This document shows positions 46,294-58,137 of a stretch of DNA of 64,000 nt, piece after piece. The DNA is from Bathynomus jamesi. Taxonomy: Eukaryota; Arthropoda; Malacostraca; Isopoda; Cirolanidae. The DNA is taken from contig JAJOZX010009048.1 of NCBI GenBank assembly GCA_023014485.1, positions 50,863 to 114,862 on the forward strand, in the 5' to 3' direction. Every line of letters begins with the position of its first letter. Positions within the stretch are counted from its first letter, which is position 1. Made by a program: the position numbers and the translations under genes. The notes under the pieces are model-generated. The model made no database searches. It saw nothing but the letters and a program-made list of their open reading frames with translations, and was not told the origin of the DNA.

Positions 46294-49219
46294 TTGTTAT
46301 GAAAACTGGTATTTATACCGGTATTGGACAAGAGACACGATACCAATATCGTGATTATTGATACGAGGTTTTTGGTATTGAAGAACTGCTTATTGTCTTT
46401 ATTGTGGGAGCAATCAGCAAATGTCAAGTTAACAAAGATTTGTATTTTGTAGGATTTTGTGGCCAATGTGAGTAGAAATAATGATTTATCTTCATACATA
46501 ACTTACACATGCAGTATATCTTTGAGAGGCATCATTAGTATATGTCACAATTTATCATTTGTTATAATATGTTATTGACGTTATATGATATGTCTGTTTT
46601 TCTGAAAAGGGAAACTATCATCCAGAACTCTCGCCTTAAACATTTGAAATCGTATAAATACATATTGAAATATTCAAAAACGTTTTTACATGATTGCAGA
46701 ACCTTGCGTTGCTTTTTCAGATTCATTATTGAGTTCATTCAGATTTTGAATTTTGTACTAGACGCTTGCAGTGGTTGATTGATGCGCATATTTCACAAGT
46801 TAAATTTTGTAATTTTGTTACGTGTGCATTGCAGTCTTGTGATATGGGAATAAGCTATTTCTTACTTTAAATAATCTACCCCTTCGAATCTATTACAAGA
46901 ATGTAAAAAAAATCAATCATGTGGAATTATTTTATTAAGAAAAATGAAGATGAAGCTGAATGTTCAAAGTGTAAAAAAGTTATAGAGTGCAGTGGGGCTC
47001 AACTAGTGGATTATCTGTTCATTTGAACACAATTCATAATATAAATGTTGCTGAAATCAAGGTAGGTGAAAATCAACAACATAAAAAACAAAAAACTTCA
47101 GATACATTTATTAACAAAAAATCTATTGAAGAAGAAATTGCAAAACTTGCATGTGTTGATGGATTTAGCTTTCGCTCTATTGTCACAAGTGAATTAATTC
47201 AAGAGAGTTTAGCTAAAAATAAATATAAGCCTCATCCAACTTCACATTCAGGTGTCAAACATATGGTAGTTAGATTTCATGAAGAAAGAAGGCTGAATTG
47301 ATAGATCACTTTGGGAAATTAGTGAGTAAAGGAGTTTGATTTTCTATAACCCTTGATGAATATACCTCATTTCAGAATAAGAGATATATGAATATAAATG
47401 TTCATCAAGAAGACCAATATTGGTCCTTGGGATTAATCAAAATATTTGGAAGCCTTGACAGTACCAGGACAGTGGAAATTGTAAAAAAAAAAAGGTTAAA
47501 TGCTTATGGCCTCAATTTAGATCAACACATAATAAGATGTACGACAGATGGTGTATCAGTTATGGTTAGGTTTGGAAAAGATATTACACCTGAACACCAA
47601 CAATGCATTGCCCATGCTATTCATCTCGCTGTTTCCTCCGTTTTATACAAAAGAAAAGAAGTTCATATTGAGAATTATAAAGAGGAAGATGATAATGAAA
47701 TGATAGATATAGAGGAAGATGAAGAGGAGAAGGATGAAAAAATGCTAGTTGCACTGACATTTCTATTGATGATAATGAAGAGAAAGCTGGCCCCTTTACC
47801 AATCTACTTGAACTAGGAATAGATGATAATATCAATATTCTACGTCTGCAAGACAACTGCCATGGTGTAATAAACAAGGTAAGAAGAATATATCAAATTT
47901 TTCGCAAGTCACCATTAAAAAATGAAAAACTACAAGACTTTGTTAAGGACCAATTCAATGGAAAGGAATTGAAACTCCTTTTAGATTGTAAAAGAAGATG
48001 GAATAGTCTTTTAAGTATGGTCAAATGATTCCTTAAATTGAAACAATGCATCCCCAAAGCTTTAAGAGTGATTCGTTCTACTGAAACCATTTCTTCAAGA
48101 GAGTGGGAAATTTTGGAAGATCTATATGATACACTTTGTCCCGTTGAAATAATTCTTAAAAGACTATGTTCAAAAGATGCCTCTCTCTTGATGGCTGAAA
48201 TCTCCTTCAAATGTATTTTAAAGAAACTTGTAGAGAAGAACACTCCAACAGCATTGGAGCTCAAAGACTGCCTTAGTAATTTCTATTCTTCAAGGAGACA
48301 AAGAGATATTGTGGGTTTAATTAAATATCTTCACAACCCTGAAGTTTTAAAAGTTCAAGAAGAGGAACTATTTTCTATTCCATCTAAACTAGTGCTCAAA
48401 AGAACTGCAGAAAGGATTTTTCAAAGGATTTTTCCTAAGAATGATGAAAATTTAGTTGGTTTTGAGGAAGAAAGCGAAGACGAAGCCTTACAAGCATCTA
48501 AATACTCAGAGAATGTTACTGAAGACAAGAATGAAGTAGATGATCCATTGATGTGCGAATACATGAAAGAAATAGAGAAATTAGAAAAGGTGCCATTGAG
48601 AAGCAATGCAACTAACTTTGATCCTACTAACGAATTTAAGAGTTTCGAAGTTTCTTCACAAAGAAGTGAAAATTTAGAGGCTGTACAAGGCATTGCTTTC
48701 CATTAAAACCACTAGTGTAGAATCAGAAAGAGCTTTTTCTGCTGCTGGCTTATTTCTGACCAAGCTAAGATCAAATCTCTCTGAACAATCATTAGATAGT
48801 CTTTGTTTCCTCAAAACCAAAATAAGAAATAAATATGCAAAATTATTAATAAACTTTTTTTTTTTTAAATTGTTATTTTTCCCCTTTTACCTTTGGTTAT
48901 CTGATATACTTAATCATTATAAATAGTCCTTCCTTTTTCCTTCCTTTCCCTAGGAGCTACTGTTCAAACGTTTTTCAGTCAATGGTATTTTCCCTTTGGT
49001 GTTGGTGACAGAATTTAAAAAGTAACCAGTTTTTATTGTCGTTAATGTGGTGAGTACTACAGGTCCTGCAGGTTTGTGGGAGGGTTGGCACTTGGAAGGG
49101 TGACACCAAAAAAAATCATTATAAATTATTCTCTGCATAAAACTAGTATCAACAACGGTATCAGTAAAATAATTGTTCAAATACCAGTATTAAAAATTGT
49201 CGGTATTATTTCATCCCTA
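46294..49219 (+). mobile_element. hAT-C element inside R2-like copy M
   Basis: Flanks ATGAGCAC (46286-46293) and TTGAGCAC (49220-49227) form an 8-bp duplication with one mismatch. The right terminus, inverted, is TAGGGATGAAATAATACCG; the left is the decayed TTGTTATGAAAACTGG. Length 2,926 bp. A plus-strand BED/hAT transposase pseudogene fills it. Sequence rich in TACCGGTATT/GGTATCGTG words near the ends may be subterminal binding sites. Confidence 0.85.
46919..48860 (+). pseudogene. hAT-C transposase (BED finger to dimerisation domain)
   Basis: Starts MWNYFIKKNEDEAECSKCKK; the BED finger CSKCKKVIECSGG...HLNTIH crosses a 1-nt shift near 46990. Then GVKHMVVRFHEERRLN, TLDEYTSFQNKRYMNINVH, HIIRCTTDGVSVMVRFGKD (catalytic block, about 47550), HQQCIAHAIHLAV, an acidic run, KRRWNSLLSMV, and the C-terminal KTTSVESERAFSAAGLFLTK then LRSNLSEQSLDSLCFLK. 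This is the order of ZBED-type hAT transposases. About six frameshifts or stops make it inactive. Confidence 0.85.
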
Positions 49220-49227
49220 TTGAGCAC

Positions 49228-49888
49228 CCTACAGCCCAATATTAGATGGCCAACACTTTCCACCTCAGCATGACAGAATCTACACTTACTATTGTTACTG
49301 AGTCCATTTTTTTAATGCATCTGGTAAGAGTGCAAGAACTTGGGCACCCAATGTTAGTCATTCTCCATCATACTGCAGTACTCCTCTCCTTAGCCATTCC
49401 AGTGATCCTTCTTTATTGATGTAGTCCTTTTGAAGTTCTTGACAGTATTTTCCAGCCCTTTGGTGGTGTTCCCATTCTTCTGCATGTTTGGCTTGTTGTT
49501 CTATGACAAATGTTTTCTGACTTTTCCTAGCAATCAACATGGCTGGTACTCTTTCAGTTTCTACTTCTTCCATCATACTATTCCCTCCAAAGTGCTGGGC
49601 CAGTTTGGTTATGGAAGTTTGTTGAGTCACTTGTGGTGTGCTGTTCACGAACCAGAGCTATTGTAGAGTTAGAAAAGCTCTTCAAATACTGCCCAATGCT
49701 GATGGTTGATGATTGGTGCAGCTGGTTAACCTCACTCAGTCCCATCCCTCCCATTTTCCTTGGTAGGTACATTCTGGGAAGACACTGGTTCCTGTATGTT
49801 GTTCTATTTAGAATCAGGATTTTCCTGGTCTTTACATCTAGTTTGTTCACTTCTGATTGCAGCCAGTCTATTATCCCTATACTATATC
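49228..49888 (-). pseudogene. R2-like RT thumb and linker piece, copy M
   Basis: Reads LNKLDVKTRKILILNRTTY, LYLPRKMGGMGLSEVNQL-like sequence (about 49760), SITKLAQHFGGNSMMEEVET, ERVPAMLIARKSQKTFVIEQ, then GSLEWLRRGVLQYDGE, and the Cys/His knuckle region ending ILGCRVL at the hAT-C junction. The LDxKTRK and PRxxGGxGL motifs mark the region after the RT in R2/R4-group elements. The 5' end at 49888 is a truncation at ATAGTATAGGGATAATAG. Confidence 0.8.
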
Positions 49889-49939
49889 AAATATTTACAT
49901 GCAATGTATTTTAAAATCATTTCTAAAAATTTGTTTCAG

Positions 49940-50161
49940 AGATCTGAAGATTCATGTCAGAAAGAAAGCCTTGAATTTTATGATTCAAATTCAGAGAAAA
50001 TTTCAAAAGTTGAGAATCATAAACAAGATTGTAATGTGTTATTGAGTAAGCAAATTCTGTTCAGAAGAATTCAGTGTTCCAAATACCCACTGGTTAAGCT
50101 TAGAAAACTGAACATTAATGACCATGAACTGAAGACTGATGGAAAACCTTTAAATAAACAG
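49940..50161 (+). CDS. Middle exon of candidate zinc-finger gene (copy B)
   Basis: A 222-nt exon (74 codons) between a TTTGTTTCAG acceptor and a GTAAGT donor, both phase 0. It reads RSEDSCQKESLEFYDSNSEK, ISKVENHKQDCNVLLSKQIL, RIQCSKYPLVKLRKLNIND, ending GKPLNKQ. No domain is recognised; it is charged and Ser/Lys-rich, like the linker exon before the fingers in such genes. Frame and phase fit the exons at 2871-3119 and 53086. The intact reading frame, next to a decayed duplicate at 35176, argues that this copy was the functional one. Confidence 0.65.
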
Positions 50162-50404
50162 GTAAGTTGAAAAAGTTTTCTCAATTCATTTGAAAGAAGT
50201 CTAGTGACAGTACTAACAATAGTCAAATGGTAAAGCAGAGTAGAAGTCAGAAAGGTGAAAATACTTCTTTAAATATTATACTATAATTACCAAAAAAACT
50301 TAATATTTGGAATTGAAAAATTTATGAATTTACTTTGTCCAGAAATTATTTGAAGTGAAAATGAATTTGAGAATTAAGAGTGATTTTAGTATTTTCTGTT
50401 TTAC

Positions 50405-50760
50405 ATATTTGATTATAACAATTTTGATACTTGTAATTTGTCTCAATAATGAGTTTGATTACCTGATGAAGCAAAGATGAATGCACTGGGGATGCACTGG
50501 AAGGCTTATACGCAAGCTCCAGAACAGTGAAATGAATGTGTTATTTTGGCAAACAGTTTTAAAAATAGTAAAACATAGGACATGCAATGTCTGTTTCAGA
50601 ATTAGTTGTTTGTGATAAAAATATTTGATTAAGCCATTTTAATCAGAGTTGATGTATGCATATAACTATTTACTTGTTAGTCAGAGTAGCCTAGTAGCCT
50701 CCTCTCACCCATCTGACTTAATTATGCTTGAAATTAGAATCCCTTTCAAAGACATTTTCT
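50405..50760. repeat. Segmental duplicate B, right part
   Basis: Continuous with the exon B block and matching 40680-41220. Here no LINE separates the two halves, so this copy shows the pre-insertion arrangement. Confidence 0.8.
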
Positions 50761-51560
50761 CTTCCCTATCTGGGCTTGACTATAGGAAGGTGTACACTCC
50801 TGAAGGGGTTCCTTCTTTTGTTCTGAAGAACTGTGCTTCTGTGCTTACCCCCTCTGTAAGCAAACTATTTCATCTTTATCTTTGATCTGGTACTTTTTGT
50901 TCCTGCTGGAAGTTTGCTTTCATTCATCCTGTTTGAAAGAGGGGTGACCCCTCTTACCCCTCCAACTATCATCCAATTGCTGTGATTTCTTGCCTTTCTA
51001 AAGTTTTTGAATGACCACTGTTTTTCTCCAAAGGCTATTAATAGTGGTGTTCTTGAAAGGCCTATCTTGTCACACATACTTCCTTTTATTTTTTAGCCAA
51101 TGATCTTTTAAGTTGTACTTCCTGTTGTATCCACCCTATACCAATGATTCCACTTTCATTTCTCCACCCACTTCACAAAGTGTCCCTCGTAACAATTATT
51201 CCATGCTTTGCATGAATCAGCTATGACACACCAGACCACTGAGCTTCCTGCTATCTCAGACTGGGACAGAAAAATCCTTGTGGCTTTCAGTGCTTCAAAA
51301 ACTTCATTTGTCTACTCATCACAATCTTCCACACAACTCTCTCCTTTTCTTAATACACAACTCAATCCTTCCTCTTCCTGTAACAGTCTTTGTGTTTCCT
51401 TATGATCTTTCCTGGAAATATCACAGTCTGTCTCAGTTCCTCAGTCCATTTTTCCCCATATCTGTGACCTTCAATTTTTGATGTGCCATGTGTCCAAACA
51501 TTGCAAAAACTCTGTACTATGATTTTGGCACACACTTGTGGGAGAAGGGGAGAGTATTTT
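50700..51560 (+). pseudogene. LINE-J reverse transcriptase scrap
   Basis: EIRIPFKDIFSSLSGLDYRK, PEGVPSFVLKNCASVLTP (about 50740-50850), CWKFAFIHPV, then internal deletions, TTELPAISDWDRKILVAFSA (about 51235) and STHHNLPHNS near 51310. The same family as 38620-40585, with large internal losses. Stops are frequent. Confidence 0.75.
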
Positions 51561-51664
51561 ACGGGCATTTCACTCTTGGCACCCCTCCTGCATCAATGAA
51601 AGGCATTGGGCTGTTAATCTGAAGGACAGATTTGAGTCTTAACTCTGAACTCAGACTTCAGTGA

Positions 51665-51901
51665 TTAACCCCTTCAATACAGTGACATAGTGCCATTTGT
51701 CCAATTAGTATGCCCCAATATACAATGACATACATGCGTATGTCCAAAACTTAAATATTTATAATTAAAAGCAGAAATATCATATAATCTAGCTTTCTTC
51801 TTTAACATTGTCATATTATTTAGCTCTCACTCATAATCAAAAAGTAAAAAGCCGTATTGCGTATCAGATCAGGGAGATATGTATTGAGTTCAAGGGGTTA
51901 A
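51665..51901. mobile_element. piggyBac-like MITE, TTAACCCCTTCAATAC
   Basis: TTAACCCCTTCAATACAG at the left, and CAAGGGGTTAA at the right preceded by ATATGTATTGAGTT; TTAA at both ends. 237 bp, no coding frame. The short repeat GACATA/CATACATGCG is found inside. Confidence 0.85.
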
Positions 51902-53085
51902 AGTAGGTGGGTGTATGGGTTTACCTTTGTAGGATAATAGGCTAGGTCCACCAAAAAAATATATATTTCTTTTGTTATAGGACCTTCACTGTTACTATTG
52001 AGGTTAAAACCCTCCAAATCATTATTATTCATATGGTTTTGGTTGACTGAAATTAGTTTGAACTCAGGTTCAAAGAACAAATGAAGTTTGATTTTCTTTT
52101 TGGTAAATCTTTTTCCAATTTCAAGCTTTTTTACTGAACTAAATAGTTCACTGACTGTTCTCTACATTGTCTCTGAATCAGATATTAAATAAAATTTTAC
52201 TTCCACAGCATTTAGATAATGGTGTAGGAATTTCAATCCCAAAATGATTTTAATCAATATAGAAACTTCTTTAAATTTGTGTGGAAGAGGGTTAATATAT
52301 TTTGCCATAATAGTATATGTAAGGCAAACTTAAGCTACAGAAGCTAAGGGCCATCAATACCTCCCAGTTGTGGTAGGAGTAGGCAGGGCTGGCAAGAGCT
52401 CCCATGGCCCCTGGGGAAAGATTGGTATATATGGGCCCCCTGTTTACTCAGTATTTTATTATGAATGTTTTTTGTGTACATAACAAGTAAACTGATTATA
52501 TGTCCAAGTCATTATTCAAAACATACAGTTTGATAATCTCTATAAAATGTATGTACATTAATTATATTTCCTCTCTGTTATTTAATCAATTGCTTTATTA
52601 ATATTTTTAGATTTTATCTCCCCTCTTTCTGGGCTCCCTAGAGGTCCAAGCCCCATGGATTTAAACTGGCTTCTCCACCCTCTCAGCAGCCCTGGGAATA
52701 GGCAGACTTGAGCCACACACAGATACATATGCTTACCAAGCCAGCCCTCAACTCATTTGCTCACACAGACAAGACAAAGTATAGGTTGTCTGCAAATCCT
52801 TTATCGTATAAAAAAAATCACTATGGTGTAGAAGTTCTTAAAATGAATTATTCAAGAATATTTTAATCAAACCATTGAATAAAAACCAATAGTAAAAAAA
52901 GAATGGTGTAGAAACAACACAATAAATTGCAGAATTAAAAAGTTGTTTGTTTTGATCAATGGGAAGTTTGTTCGCGTTGTTTGTAGCAGGAAAAATATGA
53001 AGTATAAATATCATGGGTTTAGCTGAGTAATTGGCTTCTAAACCAAATGTTTCAACTAAACTAATTTTACATAAATCATTTTCAG
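51902..53085. other. Intron remainder, nothing firmly recognised
   Basis: Lies between the MITE and the finger exon. A GC-richer patch at 52345-52440 (CAGGGCTGGCAAGAGCTCCC) and another at 52640-52750 look like remnants of a short interspersed repeat but could not be identified. It ends with the TTTTCAG acceptor at 53079-53085. Confidence 0.4.
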
Positions 53086-54447
53086 CAATCCATACCAAAG
53101 CAGAACCAAAAAGCAAAATTAGGACTTAAAACAACCAAGTCTTTACTTAATTTTGAACATAATGAAAACTACAAAGACCAGCTCATAGAAAAGACTATAT
53201 TTAAGTGTTATATTTGCAGTTATCAGACAAAGTTCAAGAAAAATCTTAAAATTCATTTAAGAGTTCATACTGGAGACAAACCTTTTAAATGTGATATTTG
53301 TTCTTACACTGCAGCACAGAAAAGTAATCTTCAACAGCATTTAAGAGGTCATACTGGAGAAAAACCTTTTAAATGTGATATTTGTTCTTATGCTGAACAC
53401 ACAAAACTAGTCTTAACTGCATTTAAGAGTTCATACTGGAGAAAAACCTTTTAAATGTGATATTTGTTCTTACACTGCAGCACAGAAAAGTAATCTTCAG
53501 TGGCATTTAAGAGTTCATACTAGAGAAAAACCTTTTAAATGTGATATTTGTTCTTACACTGCAGCACAGAAAAGTAATCTTCAACGGCATTTAAGAGTTC
53601 ATACTGGAGAAAAACATTTTAAATGTGATATTTGTTCTTACACTGCAGCACAGAAAAGTAATCTTCAACAGCATTTAAGAGGTCATACTGGAGAAAAACC
53701 TTTTAAATGTGATATTTGTTCTTATGCTGCAACACACAAAACTAGTCTTAAACTGCATTTAAGAGTTCATACTGGAGAAAAACCTTTTAAATGTGATATT
53801 TGTTCTTACACTGCAGCACAGAAAAGTAATCTTCAGTGGCATTTAAGAGTTCATACTGGAGAAAACCTTTTAAATGTGATATTTGTTCTTACACTGCAGC
53901 ACAGAGAAGTTCTTCAACACCATTTAAGCGTTCATACTGGAGAAAAACCTTTTAAATGTGATATTTGTTCTTACACTGCAGCACAGAAAATTCATCTTCA
54001 CAGCATTTAAGAGTTCATACTGGAGAAAACCTTTTAAATGTGATATTTGTTCTTACACTGCAGCACGATAAGTAGTCTTCAACAGCATTTAAAGTTCATA
54101 CTGGAGAAAAACCTTTTAAATGTGATATTTGCTCTTACACTGCAGCACACAAAACTAGTCTTAAACTACATTTAAGAGTTCATACTGGAGAAAAACCTTT
54201 TAAATGTGATATTTGTTCTTACACTGCAACACAAAGAAGTAGTCTTCAACATCATTTAAGAGTTCATACTGGAGAAAAACCTTTTAAATGTGATATTTGT
54301 TCTTACACTGCAGCACAAAGAAGTAGTCTTCAATGGCATTTAAGAGTTCATACCAGAGAAAAATCTTTTAAATGTGATGTTTGTTCTTACACTACAGCAC
54401 GGAAAAGTACTCTTCAACAGCATTTAACAGTTCACCAAAGGGATTAA
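53086..54447 (+). pseudogene. C2H2 zinc-finger array exon, about 15 fingers, frame-disrupted
   Basis: The acceptor opens QSIPKQNQKAKLGLKTTKSL in phase 0. Finger 1 is divergent (FKCYICSYQTKFKKNLKIHL); fingers 2-15 follow an 84-bp period with the consensus FKCDICSYTAAQKSNLQ.HL and linker RVHTGEKP. The exon would encode a DNA-binding nuclear protein. Frame breaks: two 1-nt losses in finger 3 (near 53395 and 53420), -1 at 53865 then -2 near 53910 (self-restoring), and losses in fingers 10-11 (near 54000, 54030, 54065 and 54090). Most are in A-runs. The final frame ends HLTVHQRD and TAA at about 54447. Either a pseudogene, or a real gene with uncorrected homopolymer errors. Near-identity of fingers implies recent tandem expansion or conversion. 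Confidence 0.85.
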
Positions 54448-57400
54448 AGCCAGGGATCCCACCAAGCCAAAGTAATGACCCTGGAACCCAGCAGTTTCAA
54501 TGGAAAATGGCCCCTAAAAGAAACTTACATAGGTATGATACAATAAAATGGACCATTGAAGATAAGAAGATAATTTTGCACTGCCCCAAATACTCACAGT
54601 TTGAGAAATGGAGCAGACAGAAGAACAGTCCTAGTGGAACAAATCAAGAAATCAAACCTACCTGAAGAGAAGAAAAATACTTCTGTCAAGAAATTACAAT
54701 CATTAGCCTTACAAGCGCATAAGAACCTTACAAAGGAGGAAATTAGTATATTAAACAAAGCACCTTTACGGAAGCAATTGAGGACTATATTGCCAGAGAA
54801 GAAAAGAGAGAAAAAATTAAAAGATTGTGGACAAGAGAAAAGAAATGGACACTGATATGGGCTACAAAGTATGCCAGACAGAAGGACATCACAAGGAAAT
54901 AGAGAGAGATCTTCCACTTTTGCCCATGTGAGACTCCAGCTACAAGATTGACTACTCAGAAGCACAACTTCATAGCCCGGAAAGTATTTAGTGAACAAGA
55001 AATAGAATACATAGATGATGAAATAGATAAGCTTATCCGCAATGAAACCAGCCCAATAATGAACCCTATTCCACTATTTCAGAGCCTTGGTACAGCACAA
55101 AATAATAATGATGATTCGTTTGATAACACATTGGATGGCTCAATGGATACACAAAGCAGGCAGCAGACCAGCCAACAATCTCTAACTGATCCAAACCACC
55201 AGCTATGAATGGGTGGCTCACCACCCAGTCCACCTGGACCCTCTGACTCACCACTACTTTCCTCAGTCATACCAAGAACCCCTCTCCCCTCAACACTACA
55301 ACCACCACATGAGGATATAGATCTACAGCAAATAGAAACAGAAGAGGAATTGGCAAATCTAATTGAAATTGTTAAAACCATGAATATGGAAAACTGGCCC
55401 CAACTGATCAAACTTAATAAAAACAAGCAGTTTAAACAGCTATTATGCAGAGTAAATGTAGTAATTAATAAACTAATCCCAGTCAACCCAGACCTTACTG
55501 AACTAAATCAGGTAAATTATGCTGCTGGCCTGTATATGCAAAAGAAACAGGTCCCAATTTTCATACGAAAGCACCCCAGTTAAAACTGCAAATGCAAACC
55601 AAAACCTCCTCCCTGGAAAGTTAAAGTAACTAAACAACTTACACAAGCCAGGCATGAACTGAACCAAATAAAGCAATATTTTCAAACATACCCACAACAA
55701 AGAAAAGTAAAAAAAAAACAAATAGGGAAAATAAAGAGAAAGTATAACGAGAGATAATCAACTACATGACAAGGCGCTGGAGTTGAAGGAAAAATCCCAG
55801 CCCTAGCCAATAGGATTAGCAATAAACAAAAGCAGATTGATGTGAAAAACCACAACAAACAATTTTCTTCCAACCCAAGAAGCTTTTACCAAAATCTTAT
55901 TAGAGAGATAATAGCACGCCATGATCCACCAGATCAAACCCAGCTGGAGTCATACTGGAAGCCGCTCTTTGAAACCCCTGAACATCATAACCCAGATGCT
56001 GACTGGATAAAGGCCATCAGGGTGGCAAATGAGGGTAAACAAGAAATGGAGGAGTTATTAATAATGGAAGATAAGGTAAGGAGGAAATTGGCAAAATTCT
56101 TCAATTTTAAAAAACCTGGCTTAGATAAGCTCCCAAATTTCTGGCTCAAACAGATCACAGCATTACATCATCATTACACTGCCACCTTTCACAGAATTTT
56201 GCTGGGAGAAGAAGAATCACCAGAATGGCTTCCAAGTGGAGATACACTCCTCATTTCCAAGACCCCCTGAGACAAAACTCCCAAATAAATACCCCCCAAT
56301 TTCTGCCTCATTACCACCTATAAACTATTTACTGGCCTGATTGCAGACAGTATATATGAATGCCTAGAGGCTGGAGACTATCTGGAGAAAGAGCAAAAAG
56401 GATGTAGAAGAAACTGCTTTGGAACAAAGGATCAGCTGCTCATCAACAAAACTATCTTTGAAGACTGTAAGAAAAGAGGCAAAAACCTAAGTATGGCATG
56501 GGTAGACTATCAAAAGGCATTTGATAGTGTCCCACACTCCTGGATTTTGGAATGCCTTAAGCTGTATAAAATCCATCCTACCATTATCAGAACTATAACA
56601 AATCAGATGACAAAATGGAGAATGAACATCAGTCTCACCCATGAGAATGGAAAAATATCCATCCCTCATGTCAAGATTATGAGGGGTATATTCCAGGGAG
56701 ACAGCTTGTCACCCTTGCTATTTTATCTCACCCTGGACCCCCTAAGCAAGCTACTTAACAATAGCACCAAGGGCTATAACCTTAATCAAACTAGGCACTG
56801 AAACCCAGACAGTGGTCTGAACCATCAACTGTTTATGGAGACTGTATGCAGACTCTGACCAAAACCTAGAATACCTATTACAGATCATACATACCTACTC
56901 CAGTGAAATAAAAATGAAGTTTGGATTGGGTAAGTGTGCTAATGTACACTTAGGGGAGGTAAGAAAGTACAAACACATAACGTCAATTTAGGAAGAGACA
57001 ATGAGATTAAGGACTTGGAAGAGAAGAAAGTGGTAATATAGAACATTGGCAAATGTGAGAGAAAATCAGAGGAGAGTATGTTTGAAGACTGAAGAAGATC
57101 TGCAAGACCCAACTTATATCAAAGGACAAAATAACAGCTATAAATCAACTCGCCATCCCTGTTATTAACTATAGTATAGGGATAATAGACTGGCCTCAAT
57201 CAGAACTGAACAAACTAGATGTTAAAACCAGGAAAATCCTCACTCTAAATAAAATAACATAGCAGAATCAGTGTCTTCCCAGATTGTACCTACCAAGGAA
57301 ACTGGGAGGAATGGGATTGACTGAGGTTAACCAGCTGCACCGATTGTCGACCATCAGCATTGGGCAGGATGTGGGAGCTCTACTAACCCTACAATAGCTC

Positions 57401-57847
57401 TGGTCCATGAGCACCACACCACAAGGGTGACTGAACAAACTTCCATAACTAAACTGGCCCAGCACTTTGGAGGGAATAATATGATGGAAGAAGTAGAAAT
57501 AGGAAGAATACCAGCCACAGTAATAGCTAGGAAAAGTCATAAAAAAATTGTGCTGGAACAACAGGCCAAACATGCAGAAGAGTGGGAATAACATCAAAGA
57601 GCTGGAAAATATTATCAAGAACTACAGAAAGACTATATCAGTAAAGAAGGATCATTGGAATGGCTTAGGAGAGGAGTTCTGCAATGTGACGGAGAATGAC
57701 GAATACTGGGTGCCCAAGATCTTGCCCTCCTAACAAATGCATTTAAAAAAATGGCTGTACTAAATAATAATGACAGATGTGATGTAGATTCTGTCATGGT
57801 GAGGTGGAAAGTGTTGGCCATCTAATATCGGGCTGTAGGGTGCACAT
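54432..57847 (+). pseudogene. R2/R4-like LINE copy P, N-terminus, RT and knuckle
   Basis: Pieces in order: MAPKRNLHRYDTIKWTIEDK and YSQFEKWSRQKN (about 54507-54620), charged region, LEIVKTMNMENWPQ-like segment near 55360, WKPLFETPEHHNPDADWIKA (about 55950), KKPGLDKLPNFWLKQITA (about 56110), the RT boxes MAWVDYQKAFDSVPHSWILE (56493) and MRGIFQGDSLSPLLFYLTLD (56690), a damaged FxDD box near 56840, KTRKIL near 57225, PRKLGGMGLTEV-like near 57295, and the knuckle CRFCHGEVESVGHLISGC at 57793-57835. The order RT, CCHC, endonuclease is that of R2-group elements. Frameshifts are frequent. It is interrupted at 57848 and resumes at 61470. It starts directly after the zinc-finger array. Confidence 0.85.
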
Positions 57848-58053
57848 TAGGGTGGAGTGAAAAAATGAAATTTAAGAAATTTTATGTGCCTGAGTGCTAA
57901 AAAGATAAGAATTGTAAACCTGATTAAAATGCCCAAATTTGAAAAAAAATCAGATGGGGGACATTTACTCCCCCAAGCCCCCCTAATTTTTGCAAAATTT
58001 GGAAAATTTGCACATTTTTCAAAATAATTCCTAGACTATGTTGGATACAATTT

Positions 58054-58137
58054 GATAATAAAAACCCACTCTAATAGACAGAGTTTATTTCCAAAACAGT
58101 TTTGATGCCCACTGGCACATGAAGAGGATGTCAGTGG
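58054..58137. mobile_element. Scrap of the palindromic element
   Basis: AAAACCCACTCTAATAGACA then GTTTTGATGCCCACTGGCA, then GTCAGTGGGCAT, the outer and inner ends of the 41485-42294 element joined. It is absent from the opposite TIR of the host transposon, so it is an insertion or replacement of about 20 bp there. Confidence 0.75.

Larger units (their letters stand above)
42300..49888 (-). mobile_element. R2/R4-like LINE copy M, split by two transposons
   Basis: Minus-strand 5'-truncated copy whose pieces are 49888-49228, 46285-46094 and 42682-about 42370. Between them lie hAT-C (46294-49219) and Sola-like element 2 (42687-46089), each with a target duplication taken from the LINE. Pieces align with plus-strand copy P (57170-57847 and 61470-62010). 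The 3' end lies near 42370-42300. It sits in the intron just before the middle zinc-finger exon. Confidence 0.85.

Noticed and set aside
53200..54440. Regular 84-bp repeats considered as a CRISPR array or satellite
   Set aside because: Each unit encodes a complete C2H2 finger with linker, there are no variable spacers, and the DNA is eukaryotic.
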